Assembly: GCF_002135315.1 (NCBI RefSeq)
Contig: NZ_NEGA01000005.1
Location: forward strand, 124,001 to 188,000
DNA length: 64,000 nucleotides
DNA from: Acinetobacter sp. ANC 3903
Lineage (GTDB): Bacteria; Pseudomonadota; Gammaproteobacteria; Pseudomonadales; Moraxellaceae
Reading direction: 5' to 3'
Shown in pieces: positions 21,243 through 29,656 of this stretch (positions are counted from its first letter, which is position 1; every line of letters begins with the position of its first letter). The notes under the pieces were generated by a model that was not told where the DNA came from, searched no databases, and worked only from the letters and a program-made list of their open reading frames with translations. The translations under genes and the position numbers were made by a program.

Positions 21243-21363
21243 GATTCGCGAGTGTGGCAGGGATGCCACACATTCCACATCACGACAGGAGGTCGTGTAT
21301 GGGGAATAAAGACTTTTGCCTACTTTTGGTCTGTCAAAAGTAGGGTTTAGCCTACACAAAGCC
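21243..21363. repeat. dispersed structured repeat, copy 1
   Basis: Shares several blocks with 37872-38055: GTGTGGCA-4 bases-TGCCACAC hairpin (21252-21271), the GTCGTGTATGGGGAA block (from about 21292) and the GCCTACACAAAG end. Copy 1 also has hairpins CACGAC/GTCGTG (21281-21297) and CCTACTTTTG/CAAAAGTAGG (21319-21344). It lies between two convergent genes and may act as their terminator. Confidence 0.7.
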
Positions 21364-21512
21364 ATTTAAACCTTTAAAGAAAAGACAAGGCTGTGAAAAA
21401 TGTAAATATCAAATAGTTAAAGATAGTAAATCATCATGCTGATTCAATACTAAAATAAAATTTAAACTATAGAACAGTAGTGGCGGATAACGCCCTTTTC
21501 TCTTATCTGAAA

Positions 21513-21926
21513 TTAACCATATTTTCGGACAAAATCTTCATCTGATGTACATAAGTAAATAATGAACTCAATGAAAGCTACAATCGCAGGGATAAAGGTC
21601 CAGAAGAAAATCAGATAAACAATACCCCAGCCAATTTGCCCTAAATAAAACTTATGCACACCGAAGCCGCCGAGGAAAAAAGCTAAAATTGCAGCCACAA
21701 TCCTGTTTTTCTCACCTACTTGAGTGGCAAATGCTGGAGCTGAACTCAGCACATAAATATCATTGGCCTGACCTGTTCCATCCACGGTAAAATCAACTTT
21801 CTGACCGCGGGCAGGTGGAACTTGTCCACGCCAGCTTGCACCAGAAAAATTATAGCGATTCTGGTCATCACCACTAATCACACCAGAATTACTTTGAATA
21901 GAAAAATCCAATATCTGACCTTTCAT
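21513..21926 (-). CDS. TM2-domain membrane protein with cold-shock-like N-terminal domain
   Basis: 137 aa. Residues 1-60 are clearly homologous to the start of the protein at 20579 (both have SNSGxISGDDQNRYNF and WRGQ-PP-RG). Residues about 72-132 are a TM2 domain: AAILAFFLGGFGVHKFYLGQ followed by two hydrophobic helices and the acidic CTSDEDFVRKYG end. Function is unknown. The two genes are convergent around a dispersed repeat, so they look like products of duplication followed by exchange of the membrane module. Confidence 0.85.
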   Translation of the reverse strand: MKGQILDFSIQSNSGVISGDDQNRYNFSGASWRGQVPPARGQKVDFTVDGTGQANDIYVLSSAPAFATQVGEKNRIVAAILAFFLGGFGVHKFYLGQIGWGIVYLIFFWTFIPAIVAFIEFIIYLCTSDEDFVRKYG

Positions 21927-21943
21927 AAATACCCTTATTTTTC

Positions 21944-21973
21944 TTTATATTAGCTTTTAAAGCATACGTTCAA
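21944..21973 (-). promoter_or_regulatory. candidate promoter of the TM2-domain gene
   Basis: On the minus strand TTGAAC (21968-21973), 18 bases, then TATAAA (21944-21949), ending 17 bases before the start codon. Confidence 0.35.
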
Positions 21974-22382
21974 TTGCACACATTTAAAATATTTTAATCA
22001 CATTTTTCTAGGCGTATCAGCTTTGTTCTTTTATTTCCTTTGGCTAATTTTTTAACCAATAGAAAATCTCAGCAGCCGCTTTATACTTTAAAGCGTAAAA
22101 ATTTGAATCTAAAAATTGCATAACAAGATTTACGTTCACACTCAAATCTACAACAAAAATAGCCAAACCCGACTAAGCTCAAAAAACTTACAATAGATGA
22201 GCACAGGAAAGACCAATACAAGAAAATAATGCGCGAAAACGAGCATTAAAAAATCCAGATGCGGCTCAATTGGAGTCACATTGATCACAACCGCATGCAA
22301 TAGCTGTCCCGTGATGGAATAGTCATTGTACAAAAAATTGCAATCACACCCTCTTTATCATTTTCTTGAAAGGTGATGGTTC
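21974..22382. other. intergenic region
   Basis: AT-rich DNA between the TM2 gene and the next gene. It contains one short hairpin (GCTTTATACTTTAAAGC, near 22078). A 61-codon hydrophobic frame on the minus strand (22148-22333) has only a TTG start and no ribosome-binding site and is not called. Confidence 0.4.
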
Positions 22383-22982
22383 ATGGACATAGCAGCTGAA
22401 TATCCCCTATTCCAATGTCGTTATCTGCCGCATTATTTAATAGGGCTGATCTTTATCCCTGCCATATTTATTATTTTAGCGCAGCATTCACTCAGTAGCA
22501 TCAATATGGTTCAGGATTTCAGTAGCCTGATTCAGTATTTATCGCATCAATCCCTGTCGGGCTGGTTAATGGTAACACTCGTCATCATACTGGCCTGTAT
22601 TGCCATAAATATGAAACTTGTGGTCACCAGCCAAAGCATATCCATTCAAAGCTTAGGAATAAAGCTCAATAAGCTGGTGCAGCGCGATAGGCTGTTCAAA
22701 GCCCAGCTTTATTCTTCACATGCCTCAAAGTATCGTATGCTAAAGCCCCTCACAGCAGAAGCATTAAGCAAGGCGCAACAGTGGAAAACCTGCAGGATCG
22801 GCTTTATTTTAAAACCTGAATTTCGCAAGCAATATAAAATGGCGCATATCGACCTGAATATGTTGAATGAGGACAACCGACGACAGCTGATCCAGATTTT
22901 GGCGCAACACTACTATTTAGACCCTAAATTTTTTCTAGGCAGAGCACAATTTGCCAGACGAAAACTGCAGCACAAATTTTAA
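22383..22982 (+). CDS. hypothetical inner membrane protein, 199 aa
   Basis: I do not recognise the family. Two predicted membrane helices (about residues 17-36 and 60-78) are followed by a basic cytoplasmic part of about 120 residues. The strongly positive C-terminus (RAQFARRKLQHKF) fits a cytoplasmic location. It ends at a bidirectional terminator shared with the Kbp-like gene. AAAGGTGATGG lies just before the ATG. Confidence 0.75.
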   Translation: MDIAAEYPLFQCRYLPHYLIGLIFIPAIFIILAQHSLSSINMVQDFSSLIQYLSHQSLSGWLMVTLVIILACIAINMKLVVTSQSISIQSLGIKLNKLVQRDRLFKAQLYSSHASKYRMLKPLTAEALSKAQQWKTCRIGFILKPEFRKQYKMAHIDLNMLNEDNRRQLIQILAQHYYLDPKFFLGRAQFARRKLQHKF

Positions 22983-22983
22983 T

Positions 22984-23006
22984 AAAAAGCGCTCTTCGCG
23001 CTTTTT
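22984..23006. terminator. bidirectional terminator
   Basis: AAAAAGCGC, loop TCTTC, GCGCTTTTT between convergent genes. Confidence 0.8.
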
Positions 23007-23018
23007 ATCACTCCCTGT

Positions 23019-23492
23019 TTAGGCTGGAATACGCAGCACCTGCCCTGGAAAAATGTCATCGGCATTTTTTAGCAAGGGACGATTGGCTTCAAATATTCTG
23101 TTGTATTGATTAACATCCCCATAAAATTCTTTTGAAATTTTAGACAGGGTATCTCCCGATTTAACGGTATAGAATTTACTTTCAGGTGCTGGGGTAGCGA
23201 CAGTCATCTGATCATCCACCTGGGCAACATGATCGATATTTCCCACCGCCAATACAATTTTTTCACGGTCAGCCTGGCTTTGCACCTGACCTTTAATGGT
23301 CGCCAGATCCGTCGTGCCATTATAGCTAACAGATAGCCCTGTTACAGGTAGTCCCAATGCCTTGATATGCCCTAGAAGCTTGTTTGCAATTTCCTGTGCA
23401 GAGGGTTCAGCTGGAGTGGCAGGCGCAGCCTGTTGTTCTGCGGGTGCTGTATTTTTTTTACCAATACCTTTTACAAAATCAAAAAGACCCAT
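23019..23492 (-). CDS. kbp: BON-LysM protein, Kbp (YgaU)-like
   Basis: 157 aa, close in layout to the E. coli potassium-binding protein Kbp (149 aa): N-terminus MGLFDFVKGIG, an Ala/Pro-rich linker, a BON domain (about 35-100, IVLAVGNIDHVAQVDDQM) and a C-terminal LysM domain (about 107-155, FYTVKSGDTLSKISKEFYGD to GQVLRIPA). There is no signal peptide, so it is cytoplasmic. K+ binding is inferred from the family. Confidence 0.85.
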   Translation of the reverse strand: MGLFDFVKGIGKKNTAPAEQQAAPATPAEPSAQEIANKLLGHIKALGLPVTGLSVSYNGTTDLATIKGQVQSQADREKIVLAVGNIDHVAQVDDQMTVATPAPESKFYTVKSGDTLSKISKEFYGDVNQYNRIFEANRPLLKNADDIFPGQVLRIPA

Positions 23493-23620
23493 TGTATTTC
23501 TCCATCATTATTATTTGTACGATTTAAAAATAGCGCTCTTTTTTTATACCTAAAATCTATTCACAGAAAGGTTGTCTTTGGTCAAGTATCAGTAAAGATA
23601 TGTAATTTTAATTATTCAAT

Positions 23621-23648
23621 AAAAAAGCCACCTTTCGGTGGCTTTTTT
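23621..23648 (-). terminator. terminator of the fab cluster
   Basis: Perfect 12-base arms with GCCACC/GGTGGC core, loop TTTC, flanked by A and T runs, 26 bases past the acpP stop on the minus strand. Confidence 0.85.
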
Positions 23649-23673
23649 ATATTCAGCAAAGCTGAAACAACAA

Positions 23674-23910
23674 TTAACCTAGTTTCTTAGAAACATAGTC
23701 AATAGCTGATTGAACAGTTGTGATTTCGTTAGAATCTTCATCAGGGATAGTGATGTCAAAATCATTTTCGAAAGACATAACAAGCTCAACTAAGTCCAAA
23801 GAGTCAGCACCTAAGTCATCCATAAAAGATGCTTCGTTTTTGATTTCTTCAGCTTTAAGACCAAGTTGTTCTGCAACCGCTTGTTTGATACGTAGTTCGA
23901 TATCGCTCAC
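23674..23910 (-). CDS. acpP: acyl carrier protein
   Basis: Carries growing acyl chains on a phosphopantetheine arm during fatty acid synthesis. It has 78 aa, starting [10 protein letters not shown] at a GTG (23908-23910). AGGAG sits 7 bases upstream. The ATG five codons earlier overlaps that site and would add MRRIP, so the GTG is preferred. The attachment serine is S37 in [11 protein letters not shown]. Highly acidic, as expected. Last gene of the fabD-fabG-acpP cluster. Confidence 0.96.
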   Translation of the reverse strand: MSDIELRIKQAVAEQLGLKAEEIKNEASFMDDLGADSLDLVELVMSFENDFDITIPDEDSNEITTVQSAIDYVSKKLG

Positions 23911-23993
23911 AGGAATTCTCCTCATTGCTTGTGGCGTTTTTAATGCCGTTAGTTTAATTGAATATCTTATTTTTGCAAAGTTTATAGTTGAGC

Positions 23994-24728
23994 TTAGCTC
24001 ATGTATAAACCGCCATTTACATGTAAAACAGTACCGGTAATGTAACTTGCCTTCTCGGAAGCCAAGAAACTTACGGCATTTGCGATATCTTGTGGATCAC
24101 CTAAACGGTTTAACGCCACTTGATCACTCATTTTCTTGCGAATGTCTTCACTGAGTTGTTCAGTCATTTCTGTTGCAATAAAGCCTGGAGCCACGGCATT
24201 CACGGTAATTTGGCGGCTTCCCATTTCTTTTGCCAGACTGCGACCAAACGCTTCTATGCCTGCTTTGGCAGCAGAATAGTTGGCCTGTCCCGGATTTGCA
24301 AAGTGTGCAACGACAGAACTGATATTAATAATGCGGCCAAAACGTGCCTTGGTCATGCCTTTTAAAACACGCTTAGACAGGCGATATACGGCTTTCAAAT
24401 GAATGTTGAGAATGTCATCCCAATCATCTTCTGACATACGCAGTAACAAATTATCTTTGGTAATACCGGCATTATTCACCAATGCAAGTACAGGGCCATG
24501 TTTTTGTTCAATTTCTGTAACCAGCGCATCAATCGCAGCTGCATCACGTACATCAAGAACTTTACCTGCGCCATTTTCAGCAAAACTTGCAAATAATTTT
24601 TCTGCGCCTGCTTCTGATGTCGCAGTACCCACTACAAAATAACCGTCTTGAATCAATTGCTGAGCGATGGCTGCACCAATCCCTCTGCTCGCGCCTGTCA
24701 CTAATGCGACTTTGCGTTCTTGTGTCAT
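23994..24728 (-). CDS. fabG: 3-oxoacyl-ACP reductase
   Basis: NADPH-dependent reduction of 3-oxoacyl-ACP in fatty acid elongation. 244 aa, classical SDR fold: cofactor motif TGASRGIG (11-18), NNAG, the catalytic Ser in [10 protein letters not shown] and YSAAKAG (YxxxK). It overlaps the fabD stop by 4 bases (ATGA) and is 83 bases upstream of acpP. Confidence 0.96.
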   Translation of the reverse strand: MTQERKVALVTGASRGIGAAIAQQLIQDGYFVVGTATSEAGAEKLFASFAENGAGKVLDVRDAAAIDALVTEIEQKHGPVLALVNNAGITKDNLLLRMSEDDWDDILNIHLKAVYRLSKRVLKGMTKARFGRIINISSVVAHFANPGQANYSAAKAGIEAFGRSLAKEMGSRQITVNAVAPGFIATEMTEQLSEDIRKKMSDQVALNRLGDPQDIANAVSFLASEKASYITGTVLHVNGGLYMS

Positions 24729-25711
24729 GCAATTTTCCCTTCAGCCACTAAAATGGCGCTTAGTGCATCTTCCATACGACTGTTGCTGTCGAGTGGGAAT
24801 GCTTTTTCGATATTTGGTAAACGCTTCGCAAGGTTGGCAAGCACATTACCCGGACCACATTCAACTACGTACTGCACTCCCTGATCTTGAAGGAACTGCA
24901 TGGTCTTGGTCCATTGCACCGATTGATACAATTGTGCAGTCAATGCCTGACGTAACCCTGCCACATCTGTCGCGATTTCCGCGTTGACATTTTGTATTAC
25001 AGGAAGGCCAGGTAGCTCAATGGCAGTATGTTCCAAAGCTTGTGCAAATTTGTCAGCAGCAGGTTTCATCAGTGAACAATGCGATGGCACAGAAACTGGC
25101 AAGGCAATGGCTTTACCGCCATTTTCTTTGGCCAAGTCCATGACCGCCTCTACCAAAGTCTTATCACCGGCAATCACCACTTGACCTTGGGCATTGTAGT
25201 TAGCAGCTTCTACCGAACCACGCCCCTGTATATTGACCTGTTCGCATAGCTCAAGCACTTTGGCATCTTCCAGACCCAAAATCGCAGCCATTGCGCCCTG
25301 ACCTTGCGGTACTGCATCTTGCATGAGTTTGCCACGCAAGTTCACCAGCTTAACTGCATCACCCAGTGACATCGCTCCAGCGGCAACCAAGGCACTGTAT
25401 TCACCCAGAGAGTGTCCTGCAAGATATTTTGGTGCCACCCCACCCAATTCTAACCACACACGCCATAAAGCGATTGATGCTGTCAACAATACAGGTTGGG
25501 TAAATTCAGTCTGATTTAAACCTTCGCCGCTTTGTGCAATCTGCCATAGGTCAAAACCCACAGCTGCCGATGCTTCTGCAAAAGTTTCTGTCACGCTACT
25601 AAACTGTTCAGCCAATTCTGCGAGCATGCCGACTTTTTGTGAGCCTTGACCCGGAAATACAAATGCTGTTTTCGTTGCTTGAGCGACTTGCTCGAGTTGT
25701 TTAGCAGACAT
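24725..25711 (-). CDS. fabD: malonyl-CoA:ACP transacylase
   Basis: Loads malonate onto ACP. It has 328 aa from MSAKQLEQ; the more distal ATG at 25750 would add 13 unusual residues and lacks the AGGA that precedes 25711. Motifs: FVFPGQGSQ near the start, nucleophile GHSLGEYSAL, and the catalytic histidine in VSVPSHCSLM. Followed by overlapping fabG. Confidence 0.96.
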   Translation of the reverse strand: MSAKQLEQVAQATKTAFVFPGQGSQKVGMLAELAEQFSSVTETFAEASAAVGFDLWQIAQSGEGLNQTEFTQPVLLTASIALWRVWLELGGVAPKYLAGHSLGEYSALVAAGAMSLGDAVKLVNLRGKLMQDAVPQGQGAMAAILGLEDAKVLELCEQVNIQGRGSVEAANYNAQGQVVIAGDKTLVEAVMDLAKENGGKAIALPVSVPSHCSLMKPAADKFAQALEHTAIELPGLPVIQNVNAEIATDVAGLRQALTAQLYQSVQWTKTMQFLQDQGVQYVVECGPGNVLANLAKRLPNIEKAFPLDSNSRMEDALSAILVAEGKIA

Positions 25712-25854
25712 AAAAAAATCCTGTAATGAAGTGATATTGTTATTCAACAATCGGTTAAATAACCAACATACACTTATGTAAGCTTATTTACGGAACGGAA
25801 TTTAACATTTAATTTTTGTTTTGGTAATTGCCAAATACAACAAAAATACAGCAC

Positions 25855-25885
25855 AAAAAAAGGGAGCTTAACGCTCCCATTTTTT
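25855..25885 (-). terminator. terminator after rpmF
   Basis: GGGAGC (25862-25867), loop TTAAC, GCTCCC (25873-25878), with A- and T-runs outside. It separates the rpmF transcript from fabD, which probably has its own promoter in 25712-25850. Confidence 0.75.
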
Positions 25886-25916
25886 CTACTAAGCTTGACG
25901 CTTAATACATCATCAA

Positions 25917-26099
25917 TTATTCAGCAGATGCTTTAGCGAATAATTGGCGACCACGGTAGATACCATCTTTAGATACGTGGTGACGACGGTGAGTCTCGCC
26001 AGTAGCTTGGTCTACAGTTAATGCATTCTCGGTTAAAGCGTCATGTGAACGGCGCATGTCACGGCGAGAGCGACTTTTACGGTTTTGCTGAACGGCCAT
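25917..26099 (-). CDS. rpmF: 50S ribosomal protein L32
   Basis: 60 aa, very basic, starting [20 protein letters not shown] as bacterial L32 does. There is no zinc-ligand cysteine set, the usual C-minus form in Gammaproteobacteria. yceD lies directly upstream, the conserved yceD-rpmF-fab order. A GGAGCC ribosome-binding site precedes the ATG. Confidence 0.97.
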   Translation of the reverse strand: MAVQQNRKSRSRRDMRRSHDALTENALTVDQATGETHRRHHVSKDGIYRGRQLFAKASAE

Positions 26100-26176
26100 G
26101 ATGGCTCCTTACAAAGATCGAAAAAATGGATCAGAACAAATTCAGTTGTCTTATACTTAACAGTATAACACAAAAA

Positions 26177-26734
26177 TTAGTTAAGTTTACCCTTCAAACT
26201 TGCCAAAACACCAAACGGATTATCCCGTTTTTCTTCGACAATGTCCTCAGCGGCAGGTTGATGCTTATGCTCACAAACGTCATGCTTAGGAGACAAAGGC
26301 ACCAACAATAACAATTCATCTTCTATCAGAGAAAGTAAATCAGCCGTCGCAGGTGCATCAAAGCTGCCCTTTGTCGTTGCTTCACTTTCACCTAAGACGA
26401 TGAAATCAGCATCCTCATCCAAGCGCTCTATCAGTGATTCATCATCCACAAGCGCTAAATGAAAGTCTGAAACGAGAGAAATTTCAACGGGATTCAGACA
26501 ACGCTGACATTCCATTGGCACTTTCGTTTCAACATGACCATCTAACCATACGACACGATGATACGCATCCATTGATAGCTTACAGTCTATATTGATCAAT
26601 TGGTTATCAATTGATCCAACAGCTTCACGGGAAATTCGAACAAAGCGAGACAATGGCAGTGTACCTGACCATGTAAAGCCTTGTTCAGCCCATTTAAACG
26701 GCTCAATCTGTGCCGGAAAGGTATTTGCTGACAT
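26177..26734 (-). CDS. yceD: 23S rRNA accumulation protein YceD (DUF177)
   Basis: 185 aa, acidic. The DUF177 core is at about 60-150 with the conserved VPMECQRCLNPVE cysteine pair and the acidic DDESLIERLDEDADFIVLG stretch, then a short zinc-ribbon-like remnant (HDVCEHKHQ). The family is needed for normal 23S rRNA levels and is genetically tied to rpmF, which follows. Confidence 0.9.
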   Translation of the reverse strand: MSANTFPAQIEPFKWAEQGFTWSGTLPLSRFVRISREAVGSIDNQLINIDCKLSMDAYHRVVWLDGHVETKVPMECQRCLNPVEISLVSDFHLALVDDESLIERLDEDADFIVLGESEATTKGSFDAPATADLLSLIEDELLLLVPLSPKHDVCEHKHQPAAEDIVEEKRDNPFGVLASLKGKLN

Positions 26735-26831
26735 AATTAAGGCGGCAATTCTACAAATTCATCGGTACTCTGTCAAAGATTAAGATACAATTTTGTACTT
26801 ATTTAGACAGATCAATTGGGTAATACAAGTC

Positions 26832-27494
26832 ATGCATCAGTTGCAGCCGCAACCTGAAGTCACCACTTCATTACAGTTAACCACTTATTCAACCTCAAGT
26901 TCTGCTGTTTATATCGACCCTGTGCAACTCTCACCTTGGGTCAGTTTGCAAACAGAAGTTCAACAAGTAGATTGGCTTATATTACACTTTAATCACTGGT
27001 TTTCCCACTTAAATGTGAGTTTAGTCAAAGGTGATTTTGAACCTGAATATTTTCCGGCAACTGCAGATGCCCCTGCCCGCATTCAATTTGCCCATGGTTT
27101 CTTTAATAGTGCCTTGCATGAAATCAGCCACTGGACCATTGCAGGTGAAAAGCGTCGTTTATTGCCAGATTTAGGCTATTGGTATGCTCCGGATGGCCGC
27201 AGCGCCGAACAGCAAGCGCTGTTTGAACAGGTCGAAATCAAGCCGCAAGCGATTGAATGGATGTTTGCCAAGGCCTTTGGACGCAAGTTTCGCGTGTCTT
27301 TAGATAATTTAACTGGTGATGGTGGTAATGGTGCCAGCTTTAAAGACAATGTTTTTGCTCAGGTTCAGCGCTATTTTAAGGGTGAGGCCAAGCTTCCACG
27401 TGATGCTGCACATTTTATTGCCTGTATCTGTGCCTGCACCCGGGGTGGCAAAACATTACAAAGTGACGAGTTTCAACGTCACATGCTGGATTAA
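26832..27494 (+). CDS. epmC: elongation factor P hydroxylase EpmC (YfcM)
   Basis: Hydroxylates the beta-lysylated lysine of EF-P. It has 220 aa from MHQLQPQPEV; an upstream TTG frame start at 26793 is less likely. The metal-site motif FAHGFFNSALHEISHWTIAGEKRR and DLGYWYAPDGR, QALFEQVEIKPQAIEWMF match E. coli EpmC closely. The N-terminal 45 residues are an extension relative to E. coli (182 aa). Divergent from yceD. Confidence 0.9.
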   Translation: MHQLQPQPEVTTSLQLTTYSTSSSAVYIDPVQLSPWVSLQTEVQQVDWLILHFNHWFSHLNVSLVKGDFEPEYFPATADAPARIQFAHGFFNSALHEISHWTIAGEKRRLLPDLGYWYAPDGRSAEQQALFEQVEIKPQAIEWMFAKAFGRKFRVSLDNLTGDGGNGASFKDNVFAQVQRYFKGEAKLPRDAAHFIACICACTRGGKTLQSDEFQRHMLD

Positions 27495-27578
27495 ATTACA
27501 CAAAATCATCACAGCCTGATTGCAAGACTTTGTAAAATCAACAGATAATGTCTAACAACAAGTCGGGGGAGAATAAAT

Positions 27579-28196
27579 ATGCTGCATTTAAGAATACATC
27601 CTGATAATCCTCAGCCGCGTTTGATCACTCAGGCGGTAGAGCGGATTCGCGCCGGTGATGTGGTGGTTTACCCGACCGATGCCGCTTATGCCATTGGCTG
27701 CCAGATCGGAAATAAAAATGCCATGGAGAGGATTGCACAGATTCGTGGCTTAGGGCCGAAACATCAATATGCCATTCTGTGTTGTGATTTATCCGATATT
27801 GCTACCTATGCCAAGGTGGACAATGCCATGTATCGGTTGCTGAAAAATAACACCCCCGCTGTCACCACCTTTATATTACCTGCAACCAGTGAAGTCCCTA
27901 AGCGACTGATGCATCCTAAAAAGAAAACGATTGGCCTGCGTATTCCAAGCAATCCGATTTGTCGAATGTTATTGAAGGAATTAGATGAACCACTATTAAC
28001 CAGTACGCTGATTCTTCCCAATCATACAGAGCCTTTAGATGATCCGTATGATATTGAAATGGAACTGGGCAAACGGATTGATGTATTTGTCGATGGCGGT
28101 CTGGGAATTTTAAATACCACCAGTATCGTGGATTTATCCGGTGATCATCCTGAAGTGATTCGACGCGGCATGGGTGATGTCAGCGCATTTGAATAA
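27579..28196 (+). CDS. yciO: YciO/TsaC-family threonylcarbamoyl-AMP synthase-like protein
   Basis: 205 aa with the YrdC-fold: GDVVVYPTDAAYAIGCQIGN, the KxR/SxN-type basic motif replaced by QIRGLGPKHQYAILC, and KKTIGLRIPSNPICRMLL. The order and length fit the YciO branch rather than TsaC, which makes the t6A precursor; YciO activity is weaker or uncertain. GGGGGA (27565-27570) is a good ribosome-binding site. Confidence 0.85.
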   Translation: MLHLRIHPDNPQPRLITQAVERIRAGDVVVYPTDAAYAIGCQIGNKNAMERIAQIRGLGPKHQYAILCCDLSDIATYAKVDNAMYRLLKNNTPAVTTFILPATSEVPKRLMHPKKKTIGLRIPSNPICRMLLKELDEPLLTSTLILPNHTEPLDDPYDIEMELGKRIDVFVDGGLGILNTTSIVDLSGDHPEVIRRGMGDVSAFE

Positions 28197-28250
28197 GCAC
28201 TGTTAAGATTAAATATTAGGGCGTGATCAGGATCAAGGAGTAGCGCTAAA

Positions 28251-28547
28251 ATGGATCTGTTTTATGTGCTGCTCAACTATCATGATTTTGAGGCAAATAG
28301 CCGCATTTATGCGGAAATTCCCTGGACACTTGAGTCTAAAGTCAAAATTATTGCGGCAGAGGCTGAGCAAGCCTCATCCCTGATGATCAATAACACCGTG
28401 TATGCGTTTTTCTCAGAAATTGCATTGATTCACAAATTATCCAGCATCTATCAAACTCAGAATCTATGCACGCGAGACAGCGCGCAACGAATGATCGAAT
28501 TCATCCTCAAGTTATCTGAACACACCTCAACAGATCACTCATCGTAA
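28251..28547 (+). CDS. hypothetical protein, 98 aa
   Basis: Not recognised. A small soluble, probably helical protein (MDLFYVLLNYHDFEAN; aromatic start, polar tail) with a good AAGGAG site and 54 bases after yciO, so likely in the same transcript. It faces the GNAT gene convergently with a 13-base gap. Confidence 0.65.
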   Translation: MDLFYVLLNYHDFEANSRIYAEIPWTLESKVKIIAAEAEQASSLMINNTVYAFFSEIALIHKLSSIYQTQNLCTRDSAQRMIEFILKLSEHTSTDHSS

Positions 28548-28560
28548 TAGCACAGTAAAA

Positions 28561-29220
28561 TTAAAGAAAATCACGCAAGCGCATTTTTTGTTGACCATTC
28601 ACGTCAAAATTATCGGCTTTTAACCAGGCCAGATAGCTGCGTTCCAATTCCGGCCATTCTTGATCCAGAATGGAAAACCAGGCAGTATTGCGGTTACGAC
28701 CTTTGGCAATACGGTCTTGTCGAAAAGTGCCTTCATGCTGAAAACCAAAGCGCAAGGCCGCACGTTTAGACGGCTGATTCAAGTCATCACACTTCCATTC
28801 CACACGGCGAAAACCCTGCTCAAAACAAGCTTTTAATAATAAATAGATAACTTCTGTCGAAGCTGTGGACTGCTTTATTTGATGGGAAAAATAAACATTG
28901 CCGATTTCAATAACATGATCTACAGAACACTGATTTAGCAAGCCTAGCCATTCCACAAGCCTATGATTGACCTCCACCAGATAATGGATTGAGTCTTTGA
29001 AATTAAAGTTATTGTCAAAAGCAGCTCGCAATTCCTCAGTCGTTTCAAATCCTGAATAAGGCAAATAGGTCCAACAACTGCGATCTACTTCGCTATTTAC
29101 ACATTGCCAAACTGGCTGCATCCGATTCGGGTCAAGTTTTGCTGAGGACAGTACCTGCAAGGTAGCATGTTTTCCATAAAGGATTTTCGCTAAAAAATAG
29201 CGAGGCAAAGAATGAGACAC
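28561..29220 (-). CDS. GNAT N-acetyltransferase, RimJ/RimL-type
   Basis: 219 aa. The acetyl-CoA binding fold is seen in the second half: IEIGNVYFSHQIKQSTASTEVIYLLLKACFEQGFRRVEWKCDDLNQPSKRAALRFGFQHEGTFR shows the strand, the alpha3 helix and the N-P-S-AA-RFGF-EG signature of the RimJ/RimL-like group. Substrate unknown; related proteins acetylate small molecules or protein N-termini. The C-terminal 20 residues are a basic tail. Confidence 0.8.
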   Translation of the reverse strand: MSHSLPRYFLAKILYGKHATLQVLSSAKLDPNRMQPVWQCVNSEVDRSCWTYLPYSGFETTEELRAAFDNNFNFKDSIHYLVEVNHRLVEWLGLLNQCSVDHVIEIGNVYFSHQIKQSTASTEVIYLLLKACFEQGFRRVEWKCDDLNQPSKRAALRFGFQHEGTFRQDRIAKGRNRNTAWFSILDQEWPELERSYLAWLKADNFDVNGQQKMRLRDFL

Positions 29221-29656
29221 CGGAAGTCCAATAAATTGACCCTATTCATTTTCTTGTACTTTTTGATTATTTTTCATGACAGATGAGATCTCTTTTTATT
29301 GGCTTTCATATTGTCCTAATATTTTGTTTTATTCTATTCAGAACTTTCTTTAATTTTATTCAGTATATAAGGCTGAGGAATATGATCAGCTTTGTCCATG
29401 AAAATTTAAATATTAAATCCAATAGATCGATCTAAAAAATCAAAATCATACAAAACCAGTCCATTTCACATAATCAAGCCGCTCAAAAACCTTACTTAAT
29501 TTCAGGTTTTTTTGTATTTGATCACTTAACTAATTTATTTGAAGTCAAATTTCCATTACACTAGCGCTTACTAAATTACGTGCTTTTTCTTTCGATGCGA
29601 GATCGAAGCAAAAGCCTTCTGCATGCCTTTGAAAATTCGCGTGGCCTATAACTGCA
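29221..29656. other. intergenic region upstream of scpA
   Basis: AT-rich. It contains a weak hairpin with T-run (CAAAAACCT 29484-29492, AGGTTTTT 29504-29511) with no gene upstream on that strand, and a stronger two-part hairpin at 29582-29615 (GCTTTT...AAAAGC outer arms, TTCGAT...ATCGAA inner arms, loop GCGAG) 41 bases before scpA that may lie in its 5' leader. Confidence 0.4.

Noticed and set aside
22148..22333. 61-codon hydrophobic frame on the minus strand
   Set aside because: Only a TTG start, no ribosome-binding site, and a stop shortly upstream in frame; chance frame in AT-rich DNA.
29484..29514. Hairpin plus T-run as terminator of a small RNA
   Set aside because: Stem is mostly A-T with an 11-base loop and no promoter or transcript evidence upstream.
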